This document shows, piece by piece, positions 24,573-31,204 of a DNA stretch of 31,204 nt; the stretch's first letter is position 1; each line of letters begins with the position of its first letter. A program made the position numbers and the translations under genes. Source of the DNA: Desulfobacteraceae bacterium UBA2174 (GTDB taxonomy: Bacteria > Desulfobacterota > Desulfobacteria > Desulfobacterales > UBA2174); NCBI GenBank assembly GCA_002327445.1, contig DCWA01000014.1:4488-35691 (forward strand). The letters run 5' to 3'. The notes beneath the pieces were generated by a model. That model was not told the DNA's origin, made no database searches, and saw only the letters and a list, made by a program, of their open reading frames with translations.

Positions 24573-25187
24573 CTATCCCCCCAGAATCAAACGGGACAAA
24601 AACCGCGTCGCCGGCATGAGTATCGATGTGAAAACACCCGTCTTGGCCACGGAATCCAAAATGACCAAAAGGGTCAACAACAATGCGCCGGATTTTTCAA
24701 CGGCGGCACTGCGACCCTCCAATGCCGGAAAAAGGGTGCAGACGGATCTGCCCAAGGCCATCGGCGGGATGGGAATCATGAAATTTGCCATTGCAATCAG
24801 TGCGTTGATTTCAATGGCAAACTTTAGAATCGAACCGGAGGAAAAAAGGTAGATGCTGCCTAATACACCCATAACAACCAGATTGCCCATAGGCGCCGTC
24901 AGGTGGATCATCCCCAGGGCTACCCGACCTGAAGGAAAGTACGGTGGAATCCCGACCCGTTTCTTTCCCCATCCCCATCCCGTGAAAAGAATGACCGGCA
25001 GAGACATTGGATCGATATGATGGAAGGGATTTAAATCATAAACGACTTTTTTCCGCTCCGAGAGGTTCTGGAAAAGAAGAACGAAAAACATCTGCATTTC
25101 GCCTTGCACGATGAAACCGGCGATGATCCCTAAAATGCCGCCGATCCATTGATCAAGATGCTGATAATGCAACGGAATGAACTCCAT
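24573..25187 (-). CDS. Site-2-protease (M50)-like membrane protein lacking zinc ligands
   Basis: A 204-residue membrane protein with about five hydrophobic segments. It resembles small bacterial M50 proteases: DLNPFHHIDPMSLP corresponds to the N-P-x-x-H-x-D-P motif after the first core helix, and NFMIPIPPMALGRS corresponds to the N-x-x-P-x-P-P-L-D-G motif. However, the zinc motif HExxH is replaced by QGEMQ in GFIVQGEMQMFF, and the third ligand, Asp of LDG, is Ala here. All zinc ligands are therefore absent, so it should not be a protease. ATG 25187 follows GGGGA at acceptable distance. Lone gene, with a terminator 190 nt downstream. Confidence 0.7.
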   Translation of the reverse strand: MEFIPLHYQHLDQWIGGILGIIAGFIVQGEMQMFFVLLFQNLSERKKVVYDLNPFHHIDPMSLPVILFTGWGWGKKRVGIPPYFPSGRVALGMIHLTAPMGNLVVMGVLGSIYLFSSGSILKFAIEINALIAMANFMIPIPPMALGRSVCTLFPALEGRSAAVEKSGALLLTLLVILDSVAKTGVFTSILMPATRFLSRLILGG

Positions 25188-25436
25188 TTATTTTTTTCCC
25201 CGCCGAATGTGAAGAGGATCGTTCGACCCGACCACGGGCGACCCATGGAGCGAACGGAAGACGCTTTTCCTGAGACACGGCAGCGCTAATTTTACCTTTC
25301 GCCGCCCTGGTTGCGCTCAACGATGTCCATTTGCCCTTGTCACTGCGCTAAAACACATTAGATGACCTACCCTGCTCCCACCCGGCGGTCAAGATGCAAA
25401 TGGGGTCCTCCGGAGGGTCGCCTATTAAAGGAACTC
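25188..25436. other. Gene-free spacer
   Basis: Lies between the M50-like gene and the ABC ATPase gene, both on minus. A CCTCCGGAGG palindrome near 25406 could be part of a terminator of the ABC unit, but no T-run follows. Nothing else was recognised. Confidence 0.35.
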
Positions 25437-26249
25437 TCAGCGTCCCGAACGCCCCCCGCCGGTCAACAGCATCTCGTCATTGCCGAAATCCTCGCGGCGG
25501 ATATCGGCGAACTTCTCCAGCAATCGGGGCACGGTGAGGTGCGCCTTTTCCTCGCCGGCGACGTCGATGATGATCTCTCCGGCGTCCATCATCAACAGGC
25601 GGCTGCCGTAGGCGATGGCGTGGTTCATGTTGTGGGTGATCATCAGGGTGGTGAGACGGTGCTCGCGGATGAAGCGGGTGGTCAGGTCCATGACGATGGC
25701 GGCGTTGCGCGGATCCAGGGCGGCGGTATGCTCGTCCAGCAGGGCGATGGCCGGCCTGGAAAGAACCATCATCAGCAGGGTCAGGGCTTGGCGCTGTCCC
25801 CCGGACAGGCTGCTGACATTCTCTTTCATGCGGCCTTCGAGCCCCATTTTCAGGTGGATCAGTTGATCGCGAAAATAGGCCCGCATTTTGCGGTTGAGAC
25901 TGATCACCGGCCATTTGAACCCTTTCTTGCAGGTGATCATCATGTTGTCCTCCAAGGTCATGTTGGAGGCGGTTCCCGCCAGCGGGTCCTGGAAAATGCG
26001 CCCCAGGTACCGCGCCCGCTTGTACTCCGGGTGAGCGGTGACGTCCTGATCCTTGATCCATATTTTACCCGAAGTGGGCATCAGGCTGCCGGAAATCAGG
26101 TTGAACAGGGTGGTCTTGCCGGCGCCGTTGCTGCCGATGATGGTGACGAATTCACCGGGTTCCACCCTCAGGTTGAAGTTTTTGATCACCGTCTTGGCGT
26201 TGGGCGTACCGGTATCGAAGGTACACTCGAGGTTTTCCAGGCGGATCAT
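25437..26249 (-). CDS. ABC transporter ATP-binding protein (TrpZ-like)
   Basis: A 270-residue ATPase: Walker A GSNGAGKTT, Q-loop IFQDPLAGTA, signature SLSGGQRQAL, Walker B IALLDEHTAALD, switch MITHNMNHA. The signature and the TASNMTLEDNM segment fit the COG1101 type that pairs with BmpC-like permeases. ATG 26249 overlaps the permease stop as ATGA, giving translational coupling; the longer frame to 26750 runs through the permease. Third gene of an importer (binding protein, permease, ATPase). The transported compound is an aromatic or other small molecule; tryptophan is suggested by the divergent TrpR-like gene. Confidence 0.9.
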   Translation of the reverse strand: MIRLENLECTFDTGTPNAKTVIKNFNLRVEPGEFVTIIGSNGAGKTTLFNLISGSLMPTSGKIWIKDQDVTAHPEYKRARYLGRIFQDPLAGTASNMTLEDNMMITCKKGFKWPVISLNRKMRAYFRDQLIHLKMGLEGRMKENVSSLSGGQRQALTLLMMVLSRPAIALLDEHTAALDPRNAAIVMDLTTRFIREHRLTTLMITHNMNHAIAYGSRLLMMDAGEIIIDVAGEEKAHLTVPRLLEKFADIRREDFGNDEMLLTGGGRSGR

Positions 26250-27142
26250 GCGGCCGTGCCCCCCTTTCCCCGGATGCGGCGGTAGTTGGTCACCGCCAGG
26301 GAGGCAATGATCAGGATTCCGGCAATCAGCTTCAGGTCGTTGGGCGTCATGTTGATGTAATAGCCGTAGAAGCGCCCCAGGTACATGATGGCCTTGAAGA
26401 GGATGGCGCCCAGAATCACGCGCAGGGTGAGCATTCCGATACGGTTGGACTTGATGATGAACTCGCCCAGCATCACCGATGCCAGTCCGGAGACCACGAT
26501 CCCCTGGCCCAGGTTGACGTCGGCGAACCCCTGGTACTGCGCCGCAAAGGCGCCGGACAGGGCCACCAGGCCGTTGGAAAGCCCGACGCCGATGAGCTTG
26601 AGGGTGGCCGGATTGACGCCCTGCACCCGCACCATCTGCTCGTTGTTGCCCAGGGCTCCGAAAACCAACCCCATATCGGTATGGAAAAAGAGGTCCAGTG
26701 CCAGTTTGACGATCAGTACCACCAGGATGAAAAAGACCAGCACGGCCCACTCGACGGGGACCCGGTTTTCGGCCCAGGCGGCCACATGGGTGAGGACCGT
26801 ATCCACCCGCAGCAGGGGAAGGTTGGCGCGGTTGTCCAGGATGCGGATGTTGACCGAATAGAGCATCGTCATAGTGAGAATGCCGGCCAGCAGGTGGGGC
26901 ACCTTGAGCCGATTGTGAATGGCAGCGGTGACGAATCCGGCCAGCACGCCGCCGCCGAAGGCCAGCAGCAGTCCAGCAAGCGGGTTCTGACCACCCGTCA
27001 GCGATGTCGCCATGATGACGGCCCCCATGGGAAAGCTGCCGTCCACGGTCAGGTCCGGGAAGTCGAGGATGCGGAAGGTGAAAAACACCCCCAGGGCCAT
27101 GATGGCGTAGATCAGTCCTTCGACGAAGATGCCTTCAAGCAT
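26246..27142 (-). CDS. ABC transporter permease (TrpY-like)
   Basis: A 298-residue integral membrane protein of the COG4120 / branched-chain-type permease fold with about eight hydrophobic segments (AIMALGVFFTFRILDFPDL near the start, LLLAFGGGVLAGFVTAAI, WAVLVFFILVVLIVKLAL). The motif DLTVDGSFPMGAV is characteristic of permeases that pair with ABC_sub_bind proteins. ATG 27142 has no strong ribosome-binding site (ACCCACC upstream). Together with the binding protein upstream (218-nt gap) and the ATPase downstream (ATGA overlap) it forms one importer in the inner membrane. Confidence 0.9.
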   Translation of the reverse strand: MLEGIFVEGLIYAIMALGVFFTFRILDFPDLTVDGSFPMGAVIMATSLTGGQNPLAGLLLAFGGGVLAGFVTAAIHNRLKVPHLLAGILTMTMLYSVNIRILDNRANLPLLRVDTVLTHVAAWAENRVPVEWAVLVFFILVVLIVKLALDLFFHTDMGLVFGALGNNEQMVRVQGVNPATLKLIGVGLSNGLVALSGAFAAQYQGFADVNLGQGIVVSGLASVMLGEFIIKSNRIGMLTLRVILGAILFKAIMYLGRFYGYYINMTPNDLKLIAGILIIASLAVTNYRRIRGKGGTAA

Positions 27143-27360
27143 GGTGGGTTCACTGGTCTCTGCGACGGATCGGCGGCGAGCGTCCGGGCCGCGGCGATGT
27201 CATCATGGATGACTGAAAGGATTCAGGCGCCGGGATGGAGGACCCGGAAGAAAGAAGACGGCTTGCCGGCGATCGGTTGAATCAATCGAACCGAGCGAAC
27301 ACGCCCCTTGCGAATTCCGAACTCGGGCGCCTGGATCCAGAAAAGCCGCGTCCGATCGGA

Positions 27361-28350
27361 CTACGGCCTTGCCAACTTCCCGTTCTTGATGATGGTGTTG
27401 GCCTTGTCGATCACATCTTGCGGAAAAACCAGACCCAGTTCCGCAGCCACGTCCAGGTTGATCAGCAGGTCCACATCCGAGGCGTCCGTCATGAAGATCG
27501 TGGGGATAGTTGCCGGCTTTTCCCCCCCGAGCACGCGATTGACCAGCCGCCCGGTGGACCGGCCCATCTTGTAATAGTCGTGCCCCCAGGCCGCCAGCAC
27601 GGGCGTGGATCGGGCGCTGCTGGGATCGGCCGACATCACCGGGATTTTATACTTTTGGGCCACGCCGGCCACGGCGGCCAGGGCCGACACCACGGTGTTG
27701 TCATTGGAAATGTAGATGCCGTCCACCCGGCCGGCGATGGCCTGAACGGCCTGTTTGACCTCAGCGGAGTTGGAGACGGTGGTTTCCACGAATTCGATTC
27801 CCATCTCCCGGCATACCTCCCGCGCGATACCGGCCAAGCTGACCGCGTTGGCTTCGCTGCTGGTGTACACATGCCCCAGGGTCTTGATGGGCTTGAGACG
27901 GTTGAGCAGTTCGATCTGAGCCTTGACCGGGGTCATGTCGGAGATGCCGGTCACGTTCTGCTCCCCTTTCTCGGTGGAGGCAACCAATCCGGCCCCCACC
28001 GGATCGGTGACGGCGCTGTAGATCACCGGGCGGTCCTTGAGGACGTTGACCAGGGCCTGGGCCGTGGGGGTGGCGATGCCCACGGCCAGGGTCACATCTT
28101 GCGACTTGAACTTTTGGGCGATGGAGGAGGCCGTGGACATTTCGCCGTTGGCGTTCTGGAGATCGAAGCGCGCGTCGGGATGCTTCTCCCGGACCACTTC
28201 CTGGATCCCTTTTTCGATGGCGTCCAGGGCCGGGTGAGCCACGATTTTGGAGATGCCGATCAAGATCGGATCGGAAGCAAACGCCGGAAACGCGAAGAAC
28301 AGGGAGGCCGCCACAACCAGGGCTGCCAATGCGAAGCTGCTCTTTTTCAT
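27361..28350 (-). CDS. ABC transporter substrate-binding protein (TrpX-like)
   Basis: A 329-residue exported binding protein of the ABC_sub_bind family. Signal peptide residues 1-25 (KKSSFALAALVVAASLFFAF, PAFA). Mature protein starts SDPILIGISKIVAHPALDA; two lobes of alternating strands and helices follow, including VIYSAVTDPVGAG, GHVYTSSEANA, IYISNDNTVVSA and the hinge region. ATG 28350 is preceded by GGGAAA. Members of this family in Gram-positive bacteria carry tryptophan or tyrosine. Transcription starts in the 167-bp gap shared with the divergent TrpR-like gene. Confidence 0.88.
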   Translation of the reverse strand: MKKSSFALAALVVAASLFFAFPAFASDPILIGISKIVAHPALDAIEKGIQEVVREKHPDARFDLQNANGEMSTASSIAQKFKSQDVTLAVGIATPTAQALVNVLKDRPVIYSAVTDPVGAGLVASTEKGEQNVTGISDMTPVKAQIELLNRLKPIKTLGHVYTSSEANAVSLAGIAREVCREMGIEFVETTVSNSAEVKQAVQAIAGRVDGIYISNDNTVVSALAAVAGVAQKYKIPVMSADPSSARSTPVLAAWGHDYYKMGRSTGRLVNRVLGGEKPATIPTIFMTDASDVDLLINLDVAAELGLVFPQDVIDKANTIIKNGKLARP

Positions 28351-28517
28351 CTAATTTTTCCCTTTCCCTGCGACTGTATTTTCACTATGTTCTTCCAAAT
28401 AGAAACAAGTCCGACCGGCCCTTACCTAATAGAGCGAACCGGCTAAAATCAAGTCTTTTCTCAAAACGCAAATCGTTGCCGGCGGCACCCTGCGCGCCAT
28501 CGCACAAGGCCGATCCC

Positions 28518-28952
28518 ATGAACAGCGATACCCAGGAATGGATCGATATTTTTGCCACCACCCAAAACCGCCGGGACATGGAGACGCTATTCAAGGAAAT
28601 TTTCACCCCCGGCGAAATCGACACCCTGACCCTGCGCTGGCAACTCCTCAAGGATCTTTACCAGGGCAAAACCCAGCGCAGGATCGCTGCCGAACACAAA
28701 ATCAGCCTTTGCAAAATCACCCGTGGCGCCAGGCTGCTCAAGGCCGAGGGCGGCTACCTCAAAAAAGTGCTGGACGATTACTGCAACGCCAAGGAAAGGG
28801 GTGGTGAATCCGCCAAAATTGGCGTTGTCGGACATTTCGGCTTCCCGCAGTCAAACCAGTTCCACGGCTCAAATTCCTTCAGCTCCGTTTTCAATGCCAA
28901 AAACAGGGTTATGGGGGTCATTTTGGGGTGTTTACAACAGCTATTGACTTAA
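28518..28952 (+). CDS. TrpR-like transcriptional repressor with repeat-derived tail
   Basis: A 144-residue frame. Residues 1-95 are a TrpR/YerC-type DNA-binding domain: LFTPGEIDTL-like helix, LRWQLLKDLYQGKTQRRIA and the helix-turn-helix ending in ISLCKITRGARLLK, close to the IATITRGSNSLK of E. coli TrpR, with the Thr and Arg that touch ligand and DNA. After ...DDYCNAKERGGES the frame continues into the GGTCGGACC repeat at 28862, which codes the last 30 residues and the stop. The tail is probably disordered. Divergent from the binding-protein gene, so it likely controls it (inference). A perfect ACCGGC direct repeat (24-bp period) near 28416-28446 may be its operator. Confidence 0.82.
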   Translation: MNSDTQEWIDIFATTQNRRDMETLFKEIFTPGEIDTLTLRWQLLKDLYQGKTQRRIAAEHKISLCKITRGARLLKAEGGYLKKVLDDYCNAKERGGESAKIGVVGHFGFPQSNQFHGSNSFSSVFNAKNRVMGVILGCLQQLLT

Positions 28953-28980
28953 ATATCAAGACATTAGCATGGTCCGACCC
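28862..28980 (-). repeat. RAYT-type GGTCGGACC repeat, copy 3
   Basis: Third copy in the same orientation, ending just before 28981. It supplies the C-terminus of the TrpR-like frame on the opposite strand. It shows more differences from copies 1 and 2 (for example ACATTAGCATGG in place of ATATTGGCGCGG). Confidence 0.8.
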
Positions 28981-28997
28981 GCTTTAAAATGATAGTG

Positions 28998-29621
28998 CTA
29001 CAGATACGGCCGAATGGCCTTGTGAAAACGCTCGGCCATGAGGGCGTAGCCGGCGTTGTTGGGATGGATGGGGTCACTCATCAGCGAGCGGTCGCCCATG
29101 ATGCCGTCCAGGATGTTTTCGATGAGAATGGCGCCGGTTTCCTCTGCCAGCATTTTGTAGCCCTCGTCAAAGCCCCGGCCGTACAAGGGGACGTCGATGC
29201 CGCCGATGATGGCCAGGGCACCGGCATCGTGAATGCGCTCCACGATCTGCCGGAGATTGCCAAAGGCGGCATCCTTTGAGACCCCGTTTTTCAGATCGTT
29301 TCCGCCCAGGGTCAGAAGAACCAGCCGCGGCGAGCGCCCGAGCACATCCCGTTCTATCCTTGCCAGAGCCCTGGCGGTGGTGTCCCCCGGCACGCCGGCG
29401 TTGATCACCGGACGGCCGGCGAGACGGGACAATTGCGAGGGATAGTCCATCCCCCGGGCGGCGCCGGTGCCGGCGGTGAGGCTGTCGCCGAAACAAATGA
29501 TCTGCGTGCCAGCGGTGGGCTGTCGGGCAGAAGGACTCTCCCCACAGCCGATCACCAGCACGGCCGCCAGCAGCGTCCATACCAGAATCTGAAACCGTGC
29601 GCGGAAATAACGTCGCATCAT
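28998..29621 (-). CDS. GDSL/SGNH esterase lipoprotein (TesA-like)
   Basis: A 207-residue SGNH hydrolase, probably an arylesterase or lysophospholipase acting in the periplasm. Residues 1-26 form a lipoprotein signal ending at the lipobox LVIGC. Block I is FGDSLTAG (nucleophile Ser), block II GVPGDTT, block III LTLGGNDL, and block V SDPIHPNNAGY with the catalytic Asp-His pair. Two adjacent ATGs (29621 and 29618) are possible; GGAG lies 10-14 nt upstream. The ATG overlaps the stop of the selenoprotein gene (ATGA), so the two are translated together. Confidence 0.92.
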   Translation of the reverse strand: MMRRYFRARFQILVWTLLAAVLVIGCGESPSARQPTAGTQIICFGDSLTAGTGAARGMDYPSQLSRLAGRPVINAGVPGDTTARALARIERDVLGRSPRLVLLTLGGNDLKNGVSKDAAFGNLRQIVERIHDAGALAIIGGIDVPLYGRGFDEGYKMLAEETGAILIENILDGIMGDRSLMSDPIHPNNAGYALMAERFHKAIRPYL

Positions 29622-30247
29622 AGGATCGCTCCACTGCTGTTCGAGGCCTGGCGGGTCACCAGGTCCCGCAATTTCTTGTATGGATGGACACCCACCAGAC
29701 GGCGGCCATTGGCCAGAAAGGTCGGCACGGCGGCAATGTTGAGTTCCCTGGCGCGCTGCCAGTCGCGATCCACCGCCTCGGCGAAGCGGCGCGCCGCCAT
29801 CACGGCTTCGGCTTCCTCCTGAGGAAGCCCGGCGGCCTTGGCCAGATCCACGAGCACATCGGCCCGGGCGATGTTTCGATTATCGGCGAAATAGGCGTGA
29901 AAGGCCAGGTGGTGAAACGCATCGCCCCGGCCCCGGCTTTCGGACCACTTGCCCAGTTCCTGGGCCAGGCGGCTGTTGTACACAAGGCGCATGTTCCCGA
30001 AGGGGAGCCCCTCACCAGCGGCCACTTTCCGCATTTTCTCCCGCATCGCCGGGATGTCCACGTCCCGTCCGGCAAGGTAATCTTCAAGGCGCTGGCCTTC
30101 CGGCGGCACTTCCGGATTCAATGGATAGGCGCGCCAGCACACGGTGATGTCCAGTTCAGAGATCAGTTTTTCGATACGCCCGGTAACGAAATAGCACCAC
30201 GGTCAGATGTAGTCGGAAAAAATCTCAAGAGTCGGCAGCAGGTTCAT
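29618..30247 (-). CDS. DsbA/FrnE-like selenoprotein, UGA-decoded U-P-W-C active site
   Basis: A 209-residue thioredoxin-fold oxidoreductase of the FrnE/DsbA type. Read through an in-frame TGA at 30203-30205 (codon 15), the protein is MNLLPTLEIFSDYI-U-PWCYFVTGRIEKL, then CWRAYPLNPEVPPEG, the helical insert, and the cis-Pro loop IAAVPTFLANGRRLVGVHPYKKL. Family members have CPWC here, so UGA stands exactly at the first, nucleophilic Cys. ATG 30247 has GAGG 8 nt before it. Without readthrough, the start would be at an internal GTG (30142), losing the active site. No signal peptide is seen. It overlaps the esterase gene by ATGA. A SECIS-like hairpin follows the UGA. Confidence 0.85.
30169..30191 (-). 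promoter_or_regulatory. Candidate bacterial SECIS element
   Basis: Starting 11 nt after the UGA, TTTCG and CGAAA pair, with a U-U mismatch and an inner TAC/GTA stem, leaving a CGGGC loop. The loop guanines lie about 21-23 nt after the UGA, within the range known for bacterial SECIS hairpins bound by SelB. Confidence 0.65.
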
Positions 30248-30445
30248 CAAAAATCCTCAGATTTGGGGCTTCGATCGCTACTGGGGAGGCGTTTTTATCA
30301 ACATCCCGATAAGCGTGCCGCGAGCCCTTCCTACTTCTTGAAGTCATCGGTCATACCGTATTTCACAGAGATCCCTCGCTTCGCTCGGGATGACAGTTCG
30401 GGGCTTTTTGGGAGCACCGCAATATCCTTGATCGTCAGACGGGTC
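30248..30445. other. Spacer with a dispersed-repeat half-site
   Basis: Upstream of the selenoprotein gene. It contains one palindromic half copy of the GTCATCCCGAG repeat at 30367-30395 (AGAGATCCCTCGCTTCGCTC then GGGATGACA) and no gene. Confidence 0.5.
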
Positions 30446-30690
30446 TTAAGCCCCGCCGGCGGCGGTCCGCTGTATCGCGGGTCTCCTGGCCGGCAGGATT
30501 CTTTGTTGGATATCGTGGCCGATTTTGCGCCGCATTCGTCTCAGATCGTATTCAGATTGCAGGTTCAGCCAGAACTGGGCCTCAATGCCAAAATATTGTT
30601 CCAGCCTCAGGGCGGTATCCGCCGTGATGCTCCGCTTGCCGTTGACAATCTCGCTGATTCTATTGGGCGGAACCGATAGATCCCGCGAAA
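30446..30690 (-). pseudogene. higA: HigA-type antitoxin, 5' end replaced by a repeat
   Basis: C-terminal 80 residues of a HigA/VapI-type helix-turn-helix antitoxin: LSRDLSVPPNRISEIVNGKR, SITADTALRLEQYFG, and AQFWLNLQSEYDLRRMRRKIG. The first 20 or so residues (normally MRPIHPGE..LREEF..) are lost: just before SRDL the frame enters the 128-bp repeat at 30691. The frame stays open through the repeat to 30859, giving a chimeric N-terminus of about 57 repeat-encoded residues. No higB toxin is visible upstream. Likely a relic, although a chimeric protein might still be made. Confidence 0.8.
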
Positions 30691-30818
30691 GTTGATGTCT
30701 TCGTAAAAAATCCGAATTGTCATCCCGAGCGCAGCGAGGGATCTCTCCGTAAAACGAAATGTATAATAATAGCGGATGGTTGAGATTCCTCGTCGCAAGC
30801 TCGTATATTGAAAGTTGA
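30691..30818. repeat. Dispersed repeat, long form, copy 2
   Basis: About 92 percent identical by eye to 8134-8261, in the same orientation. The similarity to 12240-12355 extends it to about 30880. It replaces the 5' end of the higA relic. Confidence 0.85.
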
Positions 30819-30875
30819 GGTAAGCAGCCACGAACAAGTCCGGCTGCGGCTCTTGACACGGACTATCGGTAAAAC

Positions 30876-30949
30876 CAAAAAAGAAAGGAACGGAAGCAGC
30901 CCCAAGGTGTGAATCACACCATGTGCGGGGTCAAAACTCCCGTTCCAGA
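30876..30949 (-). ncRNA. Candidate small RNA or structured terminator
   Basis: On minus, a promoter-like TTTACT (30979-30984) and TATGAT (30956-30961) are 17 bp apart. About 10 nt later begins a nested stem: GGAACGG with CCGTTCC (30940-30946 and 30887-30893), inner CCCC/GGGG, and a perfect GGTGTGA/TCACACC hairpin at 30906-30920. The outer arm is followed by TTTCTTTTTTGG. The result is a predicted transcript of about 75 nt ending in an intrinsic terminator. No known RNA family was recognised. Confidence 0.45.
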
Positions 30950-31048
30950 GTTCGTATCATAACAGGGCCGGCACCGAGAGTAAAGGTTCTACCGATTGTC
31001 AAAGAACGGCTAAAGAAAACAAGCGCTTAAGATGTTCTCTGAAAGTTA

Positions 31049-31180
31049 ATCCGTGCCCCGGGCATAGCCGTGCGCCCGAGAGACTTTCGGGCATAACGCA
31101 CCCCGAAATTTCTGCTTGACTTTGCACGGATGAACTCCTCGGAATGACAAAAAAGGGCGCTCCTCGGAATGACAAGGAGA
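31049..31180. repeat. Inverted repeats and repeat half-sites at the window end
   Basis: ATCCGTGC (31049-31056) is mirrored by GCACGGAT (31124-31131), with an inner GCCCGA/TCGGGC hairpin (31074-31092). Two direct copies of CTCCTCGGAATGACAA follow (from about 31135 and 31161). No gene is supported from 30860 to 31204. Confidence 0.5.
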
Positions 31181-31204
31181 AGCGGTCGCCGGGAAGACAA
31201 GGGG

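Noticed and set aside
29618..30142. Short DsbA-like protein starting at the internal GTG
   Set aside because: This version lacks the active-site motif and has no ribosome-binding site; the upstream ATG with UGA readthrough explains the sequence better.
30962..31002. TTGACA at 30997-31002 as the -35 of the small RNA
   Set aside because: It is 35 bp from TATGAT, too far; TTTACT at 17 bp is the better partner.

Overview
The window looks like a chromosomal segment of a Desulfobacterota (deltaproteobacterial, probably Desulfobacterales-like) anaerobe. This is inferred from the mix of genes: a UGA-decoded thioredoxin-fold protein, a NikKLMQO-type nickel importer, DUF169 and NifX-like proteins, a large multi-PAS hybrid kinase, and many RAYT-type and GTCATTCCGAG-type dispersed repeats. 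No species can be named from sequence alone. Almost every gene is on the minus strand; only a small zinc-ribbon gene and a TrpR-like regulator are on plus. No rRNA, tRNA or CRISPR array was recognised.

Layout. 1-5453: partial acyl-CoA synthetase, DUF169 protein and a cytosolic PAS/GAF hybrid histidine kinase. 5801-8005: class III aminotransferase followed closely by a kinase-fold protein. 8006-8767: gene-free, full of dispersed repeats. 8768-11124: exported NifX-like protein, metallo-beta-lactamase-fold enzyme, and a YgiD-type dioxygenase. 11380-12590: RAYT-type repeat, truncated IS110 transposase, more repeats. 12592-16305: nickel ECF importer nikK-M-L-Q-O, with a candidate promoter and a terminator-like hairpin in its leader. 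16810-18877: ECF sigma factor, small membrane protein, CnrX/Spy-like periplasmic protein, a secreted repeat protein and an EF-hand protein, resembling a metal-responsive cnrYXH-type unit beside the importer. 19074-20494: Fic protein followed by the frameshifted stub of a DUF1156 methylase and a stray ygiD fragment, probably a decayed defence locus. 20555-25187: phosphoribosyltransferase, zinc ribbon, chimeric RAYT, DEAD-box helicase, and a site-2-protease-like membrane protein lacking its zinc ligands. 25437-28952: ABC importer of the TrpXYZ type with a divergent TrpR-like repressor. 28998-30247: GDSL esterase lipoprotein overlapping a DsbA/FrnE-like gene whose CxxC motif has UGA as its first codon. 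30446-31204: higA antitoxin remnant interrupted by a dispersed repeat, then a structured gene-free stretch with a possible small RNA.

The strongest discovery is the hidden selenoprotein at 29618-30247: UGA lies exactly at the first cysteine of a U-P-W-C active site and a SECIS-like hairpin begins 11 nt downstream. The second theme is nickel: an importer with a His-rich ATPase tail and an N-terminal Met-His permease started by TTG, next to a sigma/CnrX-like unit. The third is mobile-repeat remodelling: two repeat families have capped, extended or interrupted at least four reading frames.
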